From contig JAGBDN010000062.1 of the NCBI GenBank assembly GCA_017937485.1, forward strand, positions 1-42,124: a stretch of 42,124 nucleotides of DNA. Reading direction: 5' to 3'. This DNA comes from Thermoguttaceae bacterium. Lineage in GTDB: Bacteria > Planctomycetota > Planctomycetia > Pirellulales > Thermoguttaceae. The notes below the pieces were generated by a model. It was given only the letters and a program-made list of their open reading frames with translations, did not search any database and had not been told where the DNA came from. Of the stretch, positions 8,436-18,373 are shown piece after piece. A program made the position numbers and the translations under genes. Within the stretch, counting starts at the first letter, position 1. The number at the start of each line of letters is the position of its first letter.

Positions 8436-9884
8436 TTATTTGGCGACCGAAACGGCGGGCGTCGCTCTTTCCGCCGTCAGCCGCTCGAAACCGCGTCGGC
8501 GACCCAAGAAGTAACCGGCGAAAAGGACGATTCCCGCGACCGTCCAAGAAAGCGGGTACGAGACGAAAATCGTTTCGAGCGACGGACGCGTCGGAAAAAT
8601 GAACGTAATCCAAACGACGCGCAAAACGCAGACGCTGAAGAAAATCGCAAGCGTTGGAAAAAGGGAGTAACCCAAGCCGCGCAAGGCGTTGCCGCAAACG
8701 TCCATCGCGCCGCAGAGGATGTACGTCGACGCGAGAATAACGACGCGAATTTCTCCGGCGCGAATCGCCGCTTCGTCCGGAGTGAAAACGCCGAGCAGTT
8801 CGCGACGGAAGAGGAGCGCGCCGCCGCCGAGAAGGAGGCAAGCGATTACGTCCAATAAAACGCAAAGCGCGACCGCCCGCTTGACTCGCGAATACGAACC
8901 GGCGCCGACGTTTTGGCTGACCGACGTCGTCGACGCGTTCGCGATCGCGTTTTGAGCGACGAAAATTAACGATTCGAGCTGCAAACCGGCCGCCGCGCCC
9001 GCCATCGCCGTCGCGCCAAGCGTGTTGATCGCCCCTTGAACGACGACGTTCGAAAAACTGAACATCGAACCTTGGATTCCCGCCGGGATTCCGATGTAAA
9101 GCAAGGAACCCAAACGGTTTCGGTCGATTCGCAAGTCGCGGTAATTAAAGCGGTACGCGGCGTCCGAACGCGCCAAAAAACGGAGCGTCAAAACGCAAGA
9201 AACGACCGACGCGACGACCGTCGCGATTCCGACGCCCGCGACGCCCCAAGCGAAAAAGACGACGAAAATGAAGTTGAGAACGACGTTCAAAATTCCGGCG
9301 ACCGTCAAGTAATAAAGAGGCCGCCGCGCGTCGCCGACCGCTCGCAACACCGCCGCCGCGCAGTTGTAAAGCGCAAGGGCGGGAAAACCGGCGAAATAAA
9401 TTTGCAAATAAAGCGTCGCTAAGGGTAAAACGTCGTCCGGCGTCTCCATCAGCCGCAAAATCGGCGCGGAAAAGACGGCGCCGATCGTCGCGAAGATTAA
9501 CGAACCGATTCCAATCGTCGTAAACGACGTTCGAACCGTTTCCCGAAGCGCCGCGTCGTCTTTCGCTCCGTAAAATCGCGCGACGAGAACGCCGACGCCG
9601 AGCGTCAGCCCGCCGATCAAGCAGACGAGCAAGGAAACGAGCGAAACGTTCGAGCCGACCGCCGCCAACGCTTTGTCGCCGACGTACCGCCCGACGACGA
9701 CTAAATCCGCCATATTGAACGCGATTTGAAGAACGTTCGATAACGCCAACGGAACCGAAAAGAGAATCAGCTTCGACCAAAGCGGGCCGACGCTCATATC
9801 GATTTCGGTCGAACGCGGTTTCGAATGCGAACCCCAAGGAAAGTGGAGATGTAAGTGCGGAAAACGGAAACGGTTCGGCGACAA
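8436..9884 (-). CDS. MATE family multidrug/Na+ antiporter
   Basis: Inner-membrane exporter of the MATE family, 482 aa, which normally exports cationic drugs or metabolites in exchange for Na+ or H+. The translation shows about twelve hydrophobic segments and the usual first-helix pattern (GPLWSKLILFSVPLALSNVLQ, then FNMADLVVVGRYVG). The mid-protein repeat starts with LGSLLYIGIPAGIQGSMFSFSN, consistent with two six-helix halves. The start is decided by the ribosome binding site: AAGGAGG sits six bases before a TTG at 9884, whereas the ATG at 9797, where many MATE proteins would begin, has none. The result is a 29-residue N-terminal extension rich in His and Pro (HLHLHFPWGSH). Substrate cannot be predicted. 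Confidence 0.88.
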   Translation of the reverse strand: MSPNRFRFPHLHLHFPWGSHSKPRSTEIDMSVGPLWSKLILFSVPLALSNVLQIAFNMADLVVVGRYVGDKALAAVGSNVSLVSLLVCLIGGLTLGVGVLVARFYGAKDDAALRETVRTSFTTIGIGSLIFATIGAVFSAPILRLMETPDDVLPLATLYLQIYFAGFPALALYNCAAAVLRAVGDARRPLYYLTVAGILNVVLNFIFVVFFAWGVAGVGIATVVASVVSCVLTLRFLARSDAAYRFNYRDLRIDRNRLGSLLYIGIPAGIQGSMFSFSNVVVQGAINTLGATAMAGAAAGLQLESLIFVAQNAIANASTTSVSQNVGAGSYSRVKRAVALCVLLDVIACLLLGGGALLFRRELLGVFTPDEAAIRAGEIRVVILASTYILCGAMDVCGNALRGLGYSLFPTLAIFFSVCVLRVVWITFIFPTRPSLETIFVSYPLSWTVAGIVLFAGYFLGRRRGFERLTAERATPAVSVAK

Positions 9885-10093
9885 GCGGCGCCTCCTTGCG
9901 CGTTGCGGAAAAGACCGCTCTTGGAGTCGACGGAGCGGGAAGGAAACGGTATTGTTGGTTTTGCGACTTTTAACGGCGGTTTGGCGTTAAATTGGGGAAA
10001 AGCGGCGCGAAAAAACGACGCTCGAAAGTCGTTTCGCCTCGAAGGCCGACTTCCGAGCGCCGAAAAACGCGCCGGTTAAGCGCCGTCGTTTAA

Positions 10094-12958
10094 TTACTTA
10101 ACGACGAGGTTGACCATCTTGCCGGGAACGATAATCTTTTTGACGATCGTTTTTCCTTCGACGGCGGCGGCGATTTTCTCGTCGGCCAACGCGGCGGCTT
10201 CCATTGCGTCGGCGTCGGCGTCGGCGGCGACTTCGATTCGGGCGCGCACTTTGCCGTTGATTTGCACCGGAACGACGACGGCGCTTTCGCGGAGCGCGTT
10301 TTCGCACCACGTCGGCCAAGGTTCGTAAGCCAGCGTCGTCGAAGCGCCGAGCAATTGCCAAAGTTCTTCCGCCAAGTGCGGCGCGAACGGCGAAACGAGC
10401 AAAACGAACGTCTTCATCGCCGATTTCGGGCGGACGTCTTGGCGGCTGAAGAAGTTGGCGCACTCCATCATGCGGGCGATGGCGGTGTTAAACGACAACG
10501 CCTTAATATCTTCCGTCGTCGCTTTGATCGTTTTGTGCAGGACGCGGTTCTGTTCTTCGGTCGGTTCGACGTCTTGAACCGCTTCGTGAAGCTCCGTTTT
10601 TTCCGGGTCTTGCGAAACGATCATCCGCCAAACGCGGTCGAGGAAGTTGCGGACGCCGCTAACGCCGTCCATGTTCCAAGGTTTGACCGCTTCGAGCGGG
10701 CCCATAAACATTTCGTACAGGCGGAGCGAGTCGGCGCCGTATTGCGCGACGACGTCGTCCGGGTTGACGACGTTGCCGCGGCTCTTCGACATCTTTTCCG
10801 ATTTGCCGATCGCGACGATCGACGAATCGGACGCGAGGACGTAATTGTCGCCGCTCTTCGCGACGTCTTTTTGCGCCAGTTTGACCGCCTTAAGCTCGGA
10901 ACCGTCCGCTTTCAGCGTCGCGACGTTCGTCGCTTTGTCGACGTCGACGTCGCGCGCCGAAACCCAAGCGCCGTCGGCGTTTTGGAAAGCGGTGTATTCC
11001 ATTTCGCCGAGAATCATCCCTTGGTTGACGAGGCGTTGGAACGGCTCTTTCGTCGAGACGTAACCGAAGTCGTACAAGACTTTATGCCAAAAACGCGCGT
11101 AAAGCAAGTGCAGGACGGCGTGTTCCGCGCCCCCGACGTAAAGGTCGACCGGGCCCCAAGCCTTTTCGATTTCCGGGTCGACGATCGCGTCGGCGTTTTT
11201 CGGGTCGAGGTAGCGCAGGTAGTACCAGCAGGAGCCGGCCCATTGCGGCATCGAGTTCGTTTCGCGCTTGTATTTTTTGCCGTCGCGCTCGACGTAAAGC
11301 CAATCGGCGGGAGCGTTTTCGAGCGGCGGTTCGGGACTGCGTTTTTGCGCGTCGAAGACGAGGTTCGCCGGAATGTCGAGCGGAAGTTCCTCCGGTTCGA
11401 GCGCGCGAACGACGCCGTTCGGTTCGCCGTCGGCGCCAAGTTCGCGGAGGAGCGGGAACGGTTCGCCCCAGAAGTGCTGACGGCTGAAGAGCCAGTCGCG
11501 GAGCTTGTAATTGACCGTTTTACGTCCCAAACCGGACGCGTCTAAACGCTCCGTAATCAACGCTTTAAATTCGGCGGTCGGCGTTCCGTCGTACTCGCCG
11601 CTGTTGATCGCGACGCCGAGTTCCGTGAACGCCGTTTCCATCTTCGCGACCTCTTCCGCCGAAACGCTCGACTTTTCGGTCGGCGCGACGACTTGCCGAA
11701 TCGGGAGATCGAACTGTTTCGCGAACTCGAAGTCGCGGGTATCGTGCGCCGGAACCGCCATAATCGCGCCGGTTCCGTACGACGCCAAGACGTAGTCGGC
11801 GATCCAAACCGGAATCGCGCGGCCGTCGACCGGGTTTAACGCGTAAGCGCCGGTGAAAACGCCGGTCTTTTCCTTCGCGAGATCGGTGCGGTCGAGGTCG
11901 GATTTGAAGGACGCTTGACGGCGGTATTCTTCGACCGCGTCCTTTTGCTCCGGCGTCGTAATCCGTTCGACGGCGGGGTGTTCCGGCGCGAGAACCATAT
12001 ACGATGCGCCGTAAAGGGTGTCGGGACGGGTCGTGAAGACGCGCAAGACGTCGTCGCCCGGTTTGCGCGGGAAGGACGACGCGGCGCGGGCCGCTTTCCA
12101 AGCGTCGAAACCTTCCGGAGCGCCGATATAGAAGTCGACTTCCGCGCCGACGCTCTTGCCGATCCAGTTGCGTTGCAACGCTTTAACGCCTTCCGACCAA
12201 TCGAGGTCGGCGAGGTCTTCCTCCAAACGGTCGGCGTAGGCGGTGATGCGCAGCATCCATTGGCGAAGCGGAACGCGCTTGACCGGGTAGCCGCCGCGCT
12301 CGCTGACGCCGCCGACGACCTCTTCGTTAGCGAGGGCCGTGCCGAGTTCTTCGCACCAGTTGACCGGCGCTTCAATTTGATAAGCGAGACGGAAATCGTC
12401 GACGTAACGGCGAACCGCGTCTTCGCCTTCGGCGCGAACGTCGTCCGGAATCGGGAGTTCGTCGATAGGACGGGCTTTCTTCGCGTCTTTGTCGTACCAA
12501 GCGTTGAAGAGAATAAGGAAAATGCGCTGCGTCCAACGGAAATAATCGACGTCGGTCGTCGCGATTTCGCGATCCCAATCGTAGCTGAAACCGAGCGCTT
12601 TCAGTTGGCGGCGGAAGTTCGCGATGTTGTTTTCGGTCGTAACGCGGGGGTGAATCCCGGTTTTTTTGGCGTGTTGTTCGGCGGGGAGCCCGAACGCGTC
12701 CCAACCCATCGGGTGCATCACCGCGTAGCCGTTCATTCGCATAAAACGGCAGTAAACGTCGGTCGCGGTGTAGCCTTCCGGGTGTCCGACGTGGAGCCCT
12801 TGCGCGCTCGGATACGGGAACATGTCGAGAACGTAAGCCTTTTTACCGTCGGTGTTTCCGGGAAGGTCGCTCGGAAGACGCGGCGCGGCGAACGTTTTGT
12901 TCGCTTCCCAATATTGTTGCCATTTCGGTTCGACGACGGAAGGATTGTATCTGGTCAT
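10094..12958 (-). CDS. leuS: Leucyl-tRNA synthetase
   Basis: Class I aminoacyl-tRNA synthetase that charges tRNA-Leu with leucine in the cytoplasm. At 954 aa it is slightly longer than typical bacterial LeuRS. The HIGH signature is HVGH (residues 56-59, in [19 protein letters not shown]). The CP1 editing domain is present ([20 protein letters not shown] region and [19 protein letters not shown]). The KMSKS loop is [14 protein letters not shown] around residue 719. The anticodon-binding helical bundle and the small C-terminal domain ([13 protein letters not shown], then [13 protein letters not shown]) complete the protein. The ATG at 12958 lacks a strong ribosome binding site, but the N-terminus [17 protein letters not shown] matches the family start. 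Confidence 0.97.
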   Translation of the reverse strand: MTRYNPSVVEPKWQQYWEANKTFAAPRLPSDLPGNTDGKKAYVLDMFPYPSAQGLHVGHPEGYTATDVYCRFMRMNGYAVMHPMGWDAFGLPAEQHAKKTGIHPRVTTENNIANFRRQLKALGFSYDWDREIATTDVDYFRWTQRIFLILFNAWYDKDAKKARPIDELPIPDDVRAEGEDAVRRYVDDFRLAYQIEAPVNWCEELGTALANEEVVGGVSERGGYPVKRVPLRQWMLRITAYADRLEEDLADLDWSEGVKALQRNWIGKSVGAEVDFYIGAPEGFDAWKAARAASSFPRKPGDDVLRVFTTRPDTLYGASYMVLAPEHPAVERITTPEQKDAVEEYRRQASFKSDLDRTDLAKEKTGVFTGAYALNPVDGRAIPVWIADYVLASYGTGAIMAVPAHDTRDFEFAKQFDLPIRQVVAPTEKSSVSAEEVAKMETAFTELGVAINSGEYDGTPTAEFKALITERLDASGLGRKTVNYKLRDWLFSRQHFWGEPFPLLRELGADGEPNGVVRALEPEELPLDIPANLVFDAQKRSPEPPLENAPADWLYVERDGKKYKRETNSMPQWAGSCWYYLRYLDPKNADAIVDPEIEKAWGPVDLYVGGAEHAVLHLLYARFWHKVLYDFGYVSTKEPFQRLVNQGMILGEMEYTAFQNADGAWVSARDVDVDKATNVATLKADGSELKAVKLAQKDVAKSGDNYVLASDSSIVAIGKSEKMSKSRGNVVNPDDVVAQYGADSLRLYEMFMGPLEAVKPWNMDGVSGVRNFLDRVWRMIVSQDPEKTELHEAVQDVEPTEEQNRVLHKTIKATTEDIKALSFNTAIARMMECANFFSRQDVRPKSAMKTFVLLVSPFAPHLAEELWQLLGASTTLAYEPWPTWCENALRESAVVVPVQINGKVRARIEVAADADADAMEAAALADEKIAAAVEGKTIVKKIIVPGKMVNLVVK

Positions 12959-13156
12959 GACGCTGAATTTAGGTTGGGCGACGCCGACGTCGCGACGGTA
13001 ATAAAGAAAAAGGCGGGCAAACGCCGGTCGATTTCGACGTTTGCGACGTTAAGAACGGCTCGACGACAAAAACGCTCGCGCCGCTTTTCGACATTATACG
13101 CCGAACGCGCCGCAAGCGCAAGGGGGAGGGGGAACGCTCGATTTGTTTCGCAAGAA

Positions 13157-15427
13157 TTAAGGGCGTCCGCCGCGATTCGGGCCGCTCGGGCGTTCGGCGG
13201 CGGGTCGATTTCCGGCGGGGCGTTCGGCGATTTGCGGTCGCTCAAGGCCGGGGCGATTCAACGCGGCTCCGGGGCGATTGTCGGAACGACCGCCGCCGGG
13301 GCGAGTCGCGTCGAAAGCGGGTCGGTTTCCGATTTGGGGACGCTCGGCTCCGGGTCGGTTCCCGATTTGGGGGCGTTCGGCTCCGGGGCGATTTCCGATT
13401 TGCGGTCGCTCGACACCGGGTCGGTTTCCGACTTGCGGACGCTCGACTCCGGGGCGGTCGCCGATTTGGGGGCGTTCGGCTCCGGGTCGGTTTCCGACTT
13501 GGGGACGCTCGGCTCCGGGTCGGTTTCCGACTTGCGGGCGTTCGGCTCCGGGTCGGTTTCCGATTTGGGGACGCTCGGCTCCGGGGCGATTTCCGATTTG
13601 GGGACGCTCGACTCCGGGGCGGTCGCCGATTTGGGGACGCTCGGCTCCGGGGCGATTTCCGATTTGGGGCCGCTCGACACCGGGGCGGTCGCCGATTTGG
13701 GGACGCTCGGCTCCGGGTCGGTTTCCGACTTGCGGTCGTTCGGCTCCGGGGCGGTTTTCCGGGCGCATATCGACGCCGGGACGGTCGACGCCGGGGCGGT
13801 AACCGGGACGAACGTCAAAACCGCCGGGGCGACCGGGGCGAACGTCGAAACCGGGGCGGTCGACGCCGGGACGCGGCGCGGGAATCGGCGTTAACCCGCC
13901 GGGGCCGGGGCGACCGGGGCGGACGTCGAAACCGGGGCGGACGTCGCCGGGACGCCAACCGGGAACGCGGGGCGCGGGCGCGTGCGGGCGCGGCGGGCCG
14001 GGGCGATAACCGGGGCGTTTATCAAACGGAAGCGGTTTGACGTCGCGCCGACGTCCGCCGAAAATAAGGTCGAAAATCGGGTCGCGGGGGAAGCGGCGCG
14101 GGTCGATGAAGACGTCGGCGGCCCACCAAGCGTCGCGCGGACGGAAACGCGGGTCGACGTAACGCGGGCCGTCCGGACGGCGATTGACTCCGATGAAGAA
14201 ATTCAAATGTCCGTTAAAATAGGAGAAGCCGAATTCCGGCGCGACGCCCGGCGGCGGCCCCCAAGGATGGTAGTGCGGCCAAGGAACGAACGAGTCGACC
14301 CAAACGCCGCTCCAAGGGCGATACGTCCAAGCGCGAGCGTCGAAGAGTTCCCAACTCGGCTCGTAATAAATGGGAACGCGATAATATTCGTCGACGTAAT
14401 CGGCGTAATAGGCGTTGTTTTCGTATCGCTCGACGTAAACTTGAATCGCGTCGGCGTCGAGCGGCGCCGGGAGGTCGTCGGCGCTCAAAATCGCGGTTCC
14501 GTCGGCGGTTTCGGCGCTTTCGGCGAGGACGTATTCTTCCGGCAACGGCTTGACGAACTCTTCTTGAAGCGGGTGTTGCCCGAGCCAGTGGAGCCGTCCG
14601 GTTTTGTCGTCGGCCAACGCGGCGACGACGTCGAGGCGACCGGCGCGCACCAAGTCTTGAACGACCGTCGATTTGAGCAAAATCGTCTCAAGCGACTGCC
14701 AAACGAGCGCTTCCGAAACGACGTTCGCCAGTTCGTAACCTTGCAAGTCGGGGTAAGCCTCCCGCGCTCGAGCGACCGCCGGGCCGACGAGGTTGTAAGT
14801 TTTAAGGTCGTCCGGAACGGAGGCGTCGGTCGCGAGGCGTTGGTCGGCGGAAATTTTCGACGCTTCCGCTTGAGCGCGTTTTTCGAGCGCGTCGAAATTG
14901 CGAACGAGATTTGAAACGTCGCGGCTCGGGTAATGCCCGACGACGAGAAGGAGCGGCGTTCGCAGGTTGAGGACGCCGTATTCGACCGCGGCCAAATCGT
15001 CGGACGCGACGGCGCCGGACTGAATCGGCGTCAAGTAAACGTCGCGATCGGTCGTTTGGGTGAGCGCGTCCGGTTTGACCGGCATATCGGACGCGTAAAG
15101 AATCGTCGCGATCGGGAAGCGGTCGGCGGCGGTCGAGGGACGCGGCAAAGCGTTCGCGGCGTCGGACGCGCCCTTGAGGTAACGGGCGTTTCCGGCGATC
15201 AGCTGGCGCAGCGCTTCGTCGGGCGAAATCACGGCGTCGGCGTATTCGAACTCGACGTTCGCGACGTCGGCGACCGTTTCGGCGACAAGCGTTTCGGACG
15301 AACCGGGAAGCGCGAGCGCGGGCAACTCGGCGTTCGGCGTTTGAGCGAACGTCGCGGCGGACGCGAAGACGGGCGCGATCGTCGCCGCTAAAATAAGATT
15401 AACGGCGCCGTTGGGAAATTTTTTCAT
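13157..15427 (-). CDS. Secreted beta-carbonic-anhydrase-like pseudoenzyme with repeat tail
   Basis: A 756-aa exported protein; the ATG at 15427 has AAGGAG upstream and a signal peptide ending near FAQT. Residues about 67-275 follow the beta-carbonic anhydrase pattern: DEALRQLIAGNARYLKG, then FPIATILYASDMPV, LAAVEYGVLNL, PLLLVVGHYPSRDV, and later LVRAGRLDVVAALADDKTG. The zinc site is broken: the first Cys ligand (CSDSR motif) is Ala112, the partner Arg is Pro116 and the second Cys (GHxxCG) is Ser168, while Asp114 and His165 remain. Carbonic anhydrase activity is therefore unlikely. A Tyr/Trp/Pro-rich segment (about 330-470) follows, then a Pro/Arg/Gly-rich tail with thirteen 11-residue repeats. 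It may be a structural or wall-associated protein; that is inference. Confidence 0.78.
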   Translation of the reverse strand: MKKFPNGAVNLILAATIAPVFASAATFAQTPNAELPALALPGSSETLVAETVADVANVEFEYADAVISPDEALRQLIAGNARYLKGASDAANALPRPSTAADRFPIATILYASDMPVKPDALTQTTDRDVYLTPIQSGAVASDDLAAVEYGVLNLRTPLLLVVGHYPSRDVSNLVRNFDALEKRAQAEASKISADQRLATDASVPDDLKTYNLVGPAVARAREAYPDLQGYELANVVSEALVWQSLETILLKSTVVQDLVRAGRLDVVAALADDKTGRLHWLGQHPLQEEFVKPLPEEYVLAESAETADGTAILSADDLPAPLDADAIQVYVERYENNAYYADYVDEYYRVPIYYEPSWELFDARAWTYRPWSGVWVDSFVPWPHYHPWGPPPGVAPEFGFSYFNGHLNFFIGVNRRPDGPRYVDPRFRPRDAWWAADVFIDPRRFPRDPIFDLIFGGRRRDVKPLPFDKRPGYRPGPPRPHAPAPRVPGWRPGDVRPGFDVRPGRPGPGGLTPIPAPRPGVDRPGFDVRPGRPGGFDVRPGYRPGVDRPGVDMRPENRPGAERPQVGNRPGAERPQIGDRPGVERPQIGNRPGAERPQIGDRPGVERPQIGNRPGAERPQIGNRPGAERPQVGNRPGAERPQVGNRPGAERPQIGDRPGVERPQVGNRPGVERPQIGNRPGAERPQIGNRPGAERPQIGNRPAFDATRPGGGRSDNRPGAALNRPGLERPQIAERPAGNRPAAERPSGPNRGGRP
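13328..13756 (-). repeat. 13-copy 33-bp tandem repeat in coding sequence
   Basis: Thirteen head-to-tail 33-bp units encode an 11-residue unit of the form N/D-R-P-G-A/V-E-R-P-Q-I/V-G. Units differ only at a few positions (N/D, A/V, I/V), mostly single-base changes. The period is a multiple of three, so other frames are also open across the array. The tail upstream has further RPG-rich, less regular repeats. Confidence 0.95.
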
Positions 15428-16028
15428 AACGGGCTCCTTGTCGATAAATAAATTCGTAAAGCGCGGCGACGTCCGGAGACGGCAAAACGACGACTCCGAC
15501 GCGACGTTTCTTCTATTGTAACTTTTTTTGCCGTCGGCGCAACGGGAGCGCGGCGTTTCAGGGCGAAGTTTTTGGACGCGGCGGGCAAATTTTTACTTGA
15601 CGTTTAATAAAATAGGGGAAATGGTTAAGGCGGGGGAGAGCCGGACTCGGCAAACGGAGCGCCGGTTCCGCAAACGCCGCCGACGCCGCGAAAGGTAAAA
15701 ACGGGCGCGACGCGACGGCGACGATTTCGCGGTCGGAATTTTGTCGCTTTCCCTATATTATAGAACGCGTTTTTTCGCCGCCTCGCTAAAATTTTCTGAA
15801 TTTTTGAGAAAATAATTAAAGAGTCGCGCTCTTTTATCGGTAAATTGGGAAAATTTCGCCGCGCTTGGCCTCGGACGCCTTGATTAATTCGTCGATTTCT
15901 TTAGAATAAAGGAAATTTGCGCTTTTTTGGGATTTTTTACGGCGGCGTCTCTACCTTGGAAAAACGACGCCGTCGGAGCGCGAACTTGACAATGAAGCGT
16001 CGGCGCGACGGCCGGCGGGAGACGAAAA
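15428..16028. other. Divergent intergenic region with AT-rich stretches
   Basis: About 600 bases between the carbonic-anhydrase-like gene (-) and the phosphohexomutase (+). A minus-strand promoter candidate is at 15515-15542. AT-rich words occur at 15755-15765 (CTATATTATAG) and 15795-15830. I see no coding region or RNA gene. Confidence 0.4.
15515..15542 (-). promoter_or_regulatory. Candidate sigma-70 promoter for 13157-15427
   Basis: Reading the minus strand, TTGCGC is followed by 16 bases and TACAAT. Transcription would begin about 80 bases before the ATG at 15427. Confidence 0.45.
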
Positions 16029-17408
16029 ATGGCGAGTCCTTTGATTATTAGCGTTTCCGGGTTGCGCGGCGAAATTGGCGCGACGTTGACGCCGGAGGTT
16101 GCGGTTCGATACGCGTTGGCTTATTCGAAGTCGGTCGCGGCGGACGGGCCGTTTGTGATCGCTCGGGACGGGCGCCGTTCCGGTTCAATCTTCGCCGACG
16201 CGATTTGCGCCGCCTTGAACGCCGTCGGACGTTCGACGATCGACGCCGGAATCGCCGCGACGCCGACCGTCGGCGTTCTGATTCGCGACTGCGGCGCGGC
16301 GGGCGGAATCCAAATTTCCGCGAGTCATAACCCGAAACAATACAACGGCTTGAAGTTGTTCTCCGCCGAGGGGCGCGTCGTTCCGAAAGCGGAGGGCGAG
16401 AAGGTCTTGGCGGTTTATCGAGCGTTTGAAGCCGGGACGGAAAGCGCCGCCGATTGGGTCGACGTCGACCGTTTGGGCGAGCGAACGACGCTTGAAGATT
16501 CGACGAAAGCGCACCTCGACGCCGTTTTGAAGACGGTCGACGTCGACGCGATTCGGGCGAAGAAATTCCGCGTTTTGCTCGACTCGAACAACGCGTCCGG
16601 GAGCCTGCTCGGCAAACGCTTGCTCGAAGAACTCGGGTGCGACGTCGTAATTTGCGGCGAAACCCCGAACGGCGACTTCCTGCATACGCCGGAACCGACC
16701 GTCGACAATCTGCAAAGCGTTTTTGAAAAGATCGTCGAAGCGAAGGCCGCCGTCGGATTCTGCCAAGACCCGGACGCCGACCGCTTGGCCGTCGTCGACG
16801 AAAACGGGCGGTATATCGGCGAGGAATACACCGTCGCAATCTGCGCGAAAAACCGACTTCAAAAGGCGAAAAACAGCGGCGAAACCGGCCCGTTCAACCT
16901 CGTGATCAACTGCGCGACGAGCCGAATGACGATCGACGTCGCGGAAAGTTTCGGCGGCGCCTGCTTCCGCTCCCCGGTTGGCGAGGCGAACGTCGTCGAC
17001 CTAATGAAGGCGAAAAACGCGATCTTCGGCGGCGAAGGGAACGGCGGCCCGATCGACCCGAGCGTCGGGTTCGTGCGCGACTCCTTCGTCGGAATGGCGC
17101 AAATTTTGGAAGCGATGGCGCGCGAAGGGAAGCCGGTTTCCGCGCTCGCCGACGAAATCCCGGGATACTCGATTATTAAGCGCAAGCTCGACTTGCCCGA
17201 AGGCGGGTTCGATAAGGTCGTCGAAGCGGTCGCGGCGGCGTTCCCGAACGAAGACAAAAACTTCGAAGACGGCTTGCGAATCGACTGGCCCGACGCTTGG
17301 GTTCTCGTGCGTCCGAGCAACACCGAGCCGATTTGCCGCGTCATCGCCGAAGCGCCGACCGCCGAACGCGCGAACGAACTTTGCGACCGCGTCGAAGCGT
17401 TGATGTAA
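16029..17408 (+). CDS. Phosphohexomutase (GlmM/ManB family)
   Basis: Alpha-D-phosphohexomutase of 459 aa moving phosphate between C1 and C6 of a hexose phosphate in the cytoplasm. All four signature loops are visible: phosphoserine loop ISASHNP (Ser99), Mg-binding DPDADR (Asp247, Asp249, Asp251), sugar-binding GEGNGG (Glu336) and phosphate-binding RPSNTEP (from Arg428). The ATG at 16029 has GGGAG upstream. The substrate could be glucosamine-phosphate (GlmM, feeding UDP-GlcNAc synthesis) or mannose/glucose-phosphate. The GGIQISASHNP and NGLKLF variants resemble GlmM-like members of the archaeal/planctomycete type, but the subfamily is not settled. rpiB follows 181 bases downstream on the same strand. 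Confidence 0.88.
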   Translation: MASPLIISVSGLRGEIGATLTPEVAVRYALAYSKSVAADGPFVIARDGRRSGSIFADAICAALNAVGRSTIDAGIAATPTVGVLIRDCGAAGGIQISASHNPKQYNGLKLFSAEGRVVPKAEGEKVLAVYRAFEAGTESAADWVDVDRLGERTTLEDSTKAHLDAVLKTVDVDAIRAKKFRVLLDSNNASGSLLGKRLLEELGCDVVICGETPNGDFLHTPEPTVDNLQSVFEKIVEAKAAVGFCQDPDADRLAVVDENGRYIGEEYTVAICAKNRLQKAKNSGETGPFNLVINCATSRMTIDVAESFGGACFRSPVGEANVVDLMKAKNAIFGGEGNGGPIDPSVGFVRDSFVGMAQILEAMAREGKPVSALADEIPGYSIIKRKLDLPEGGFDKVVEAVAAAFPNEDKNFEDGLRIDWPDAWVLVRPSNTEPICRVIAEAPTAERANELCDRVEALM

Positions 17409-17589
17409 AAATCGGCGACGTCGGCCAAGTCGAACGACGTTTGATTGCTTAAAATAAAGGGAAGCGACCGGCGCGCGGCGAACGTTCCGCGACGGTCGCC
17501 GCGGCGCAAGCCTTCCGCGCCGCCGTCGAAGGAAGGCGGAATTGTTTAAAAACGGCAAGATAGGCGCTTTACGCGCTTGGGAGCGACGT

Positions 17590-18063
17590 ATGAAAATTAT
17601 GGTGGGATGCGATCACCGCGGAATCGAGGCTCGAATGAACTTGGCGCGGACGATTCGCGCTTGGGGACACGAGGTGATCGAAATGGGGCCGACTCCCGAC
17701 AATCCGGCGTCGGTCGATTATCCGGACGTCGCCGCTCCGGTGGCGCGCGCCGTTTCGGAAGGAACGATCGATCGCGGTATTTTGATTTGCGGCACCGGAA
17801 TCGGAATGAGCGTCGTCGCGAACAAATTTTCCGGCGTCCGCGCCGCGCCGATTTTGGACGTCTTCACCGCCGAACTGAGCCGCCGTCATAACGACTTAAA
17901 CGTGCTGTGTTTAAGCGCCGACTTGTTGAACGCCGACGCGATGGCCGACGTAACCGGCGCGTGGTTGCAAACCGAATTTTCCGGCGAACCGCGACACGCT
18001 CGCCGTTTGGGCCGCGTCGCCGAGATTGAAAACGAGCAAATCGACCTTCTCAAGAACAACTGA
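17590..18063 (+). CDS. rpiB: Ribose-5-phosphate isomerase B
   Basis: Cytoplasmic isomerase of the RpiB/LacAB family interconverting ribose-5-phosphate and ribulose-5-phosphate (pentose phosphate pathway), 157 aa. The ATG at 17590 is chosen because GGGAG lies upstream and the protein starts at the family motif MKIMVGCDHRG (Asp8, His9). The frame remains open back to 17542 but that extension has no family counterpart. Catalytic Cys67 is in ILICGTGIGMSVVANK, and His100 is in RRHNDLNVL as expected. The C-terminal helix FSGEPRHARRLGRVAEIE is typical. A GC-rich hairpin at 18085-18111 follows but lacks a T-tract, so readthrough into the next small gene is possible. Confidence 0.93.
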   Translation: MKIMVGCDHRGIEARMNLARTIRAWGHEVIEMGPTPDNPASVDYPDVAAPVARAVSEGTIDRGILICGTGIGMSVVANKFSGVRAAPILDVFTAELSRRHNDLNVLCLSADLLNADAMADVTGAWLQTEFSGEPRHARRLGRVAEIENEQIDLLKNN

Positions 18064-18154
18064 CGACGCTTGAGTTTGAGAAAAGCGCGACGCCGTTAAG
18101 CGACGTCGCGCAACCAACGGAGAGCCGAACGCGCGCGGTTCGAAGCCGAGCAAA

Positions 18155-18373
18155 ATGGAAGAGCGTATGAATCCTAACGAATATCGCGCCCGAGCGATTT
18201 TGCGTCCGCAAGCGCGACGCCGGGGAAGACGCGTCGGTCGAGTCGAGCGGCTTTGGCGCAACTGGAATAAGCCTATTTTTACTTCGGGCTCTTGGAAGGC
18301 GCTTTTGGTCGTGTTTATTGTCGTCGGGCTATCGGCGTTGTTTCGGGGGCTGCGCGGAGAGCGCGACGAATGA
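18155..18373 (+). CDS. Small single-pass membrane protein, 72 aa
   Basis: A short basic N-terminal region (ARRRGRRVGRVERLWRNW) precedes one hydrophobic helix (ALLVVFIVVGLSALF) and a charged tail, giving a likely N-in single-pass inner-membrane protein. Start is uncertain: ATG at 18155 or ATG at 18167 (with GGAAGAG close before it). It sits between rpiB and the thermonuclease gene on the same strand. No family recognised. Confidence 0.45.
   Translation: MEERMNPNEYRARAILRPQARRRGRRVGRVERLWRNWNKPIFTSGSWKALLVVFIVVGLSALFRGLRGERDE

Noticed and set aside
13328..13756. CRISPR-like periodic pattern
   Set aside because: The units are contiguous 33-bp coding repeats without unique spacers.
13258..13818. 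Additional repeat-rich open frames on both strands over the array
   Set aside because: A consequence of a repeat period divisible by three; the frame with signal peptide and ribosome binding site is the 13157-15427 gene.
11915..13894. A 659-residue plus-strand open frame covering leuS and the 33-bp repeats
   Set aside because: Shadow of leuS joined to the period-33 array, where every frame stays open. The repeated SGSVSDLGTLG translation is only the repeat read in the wrong frame.
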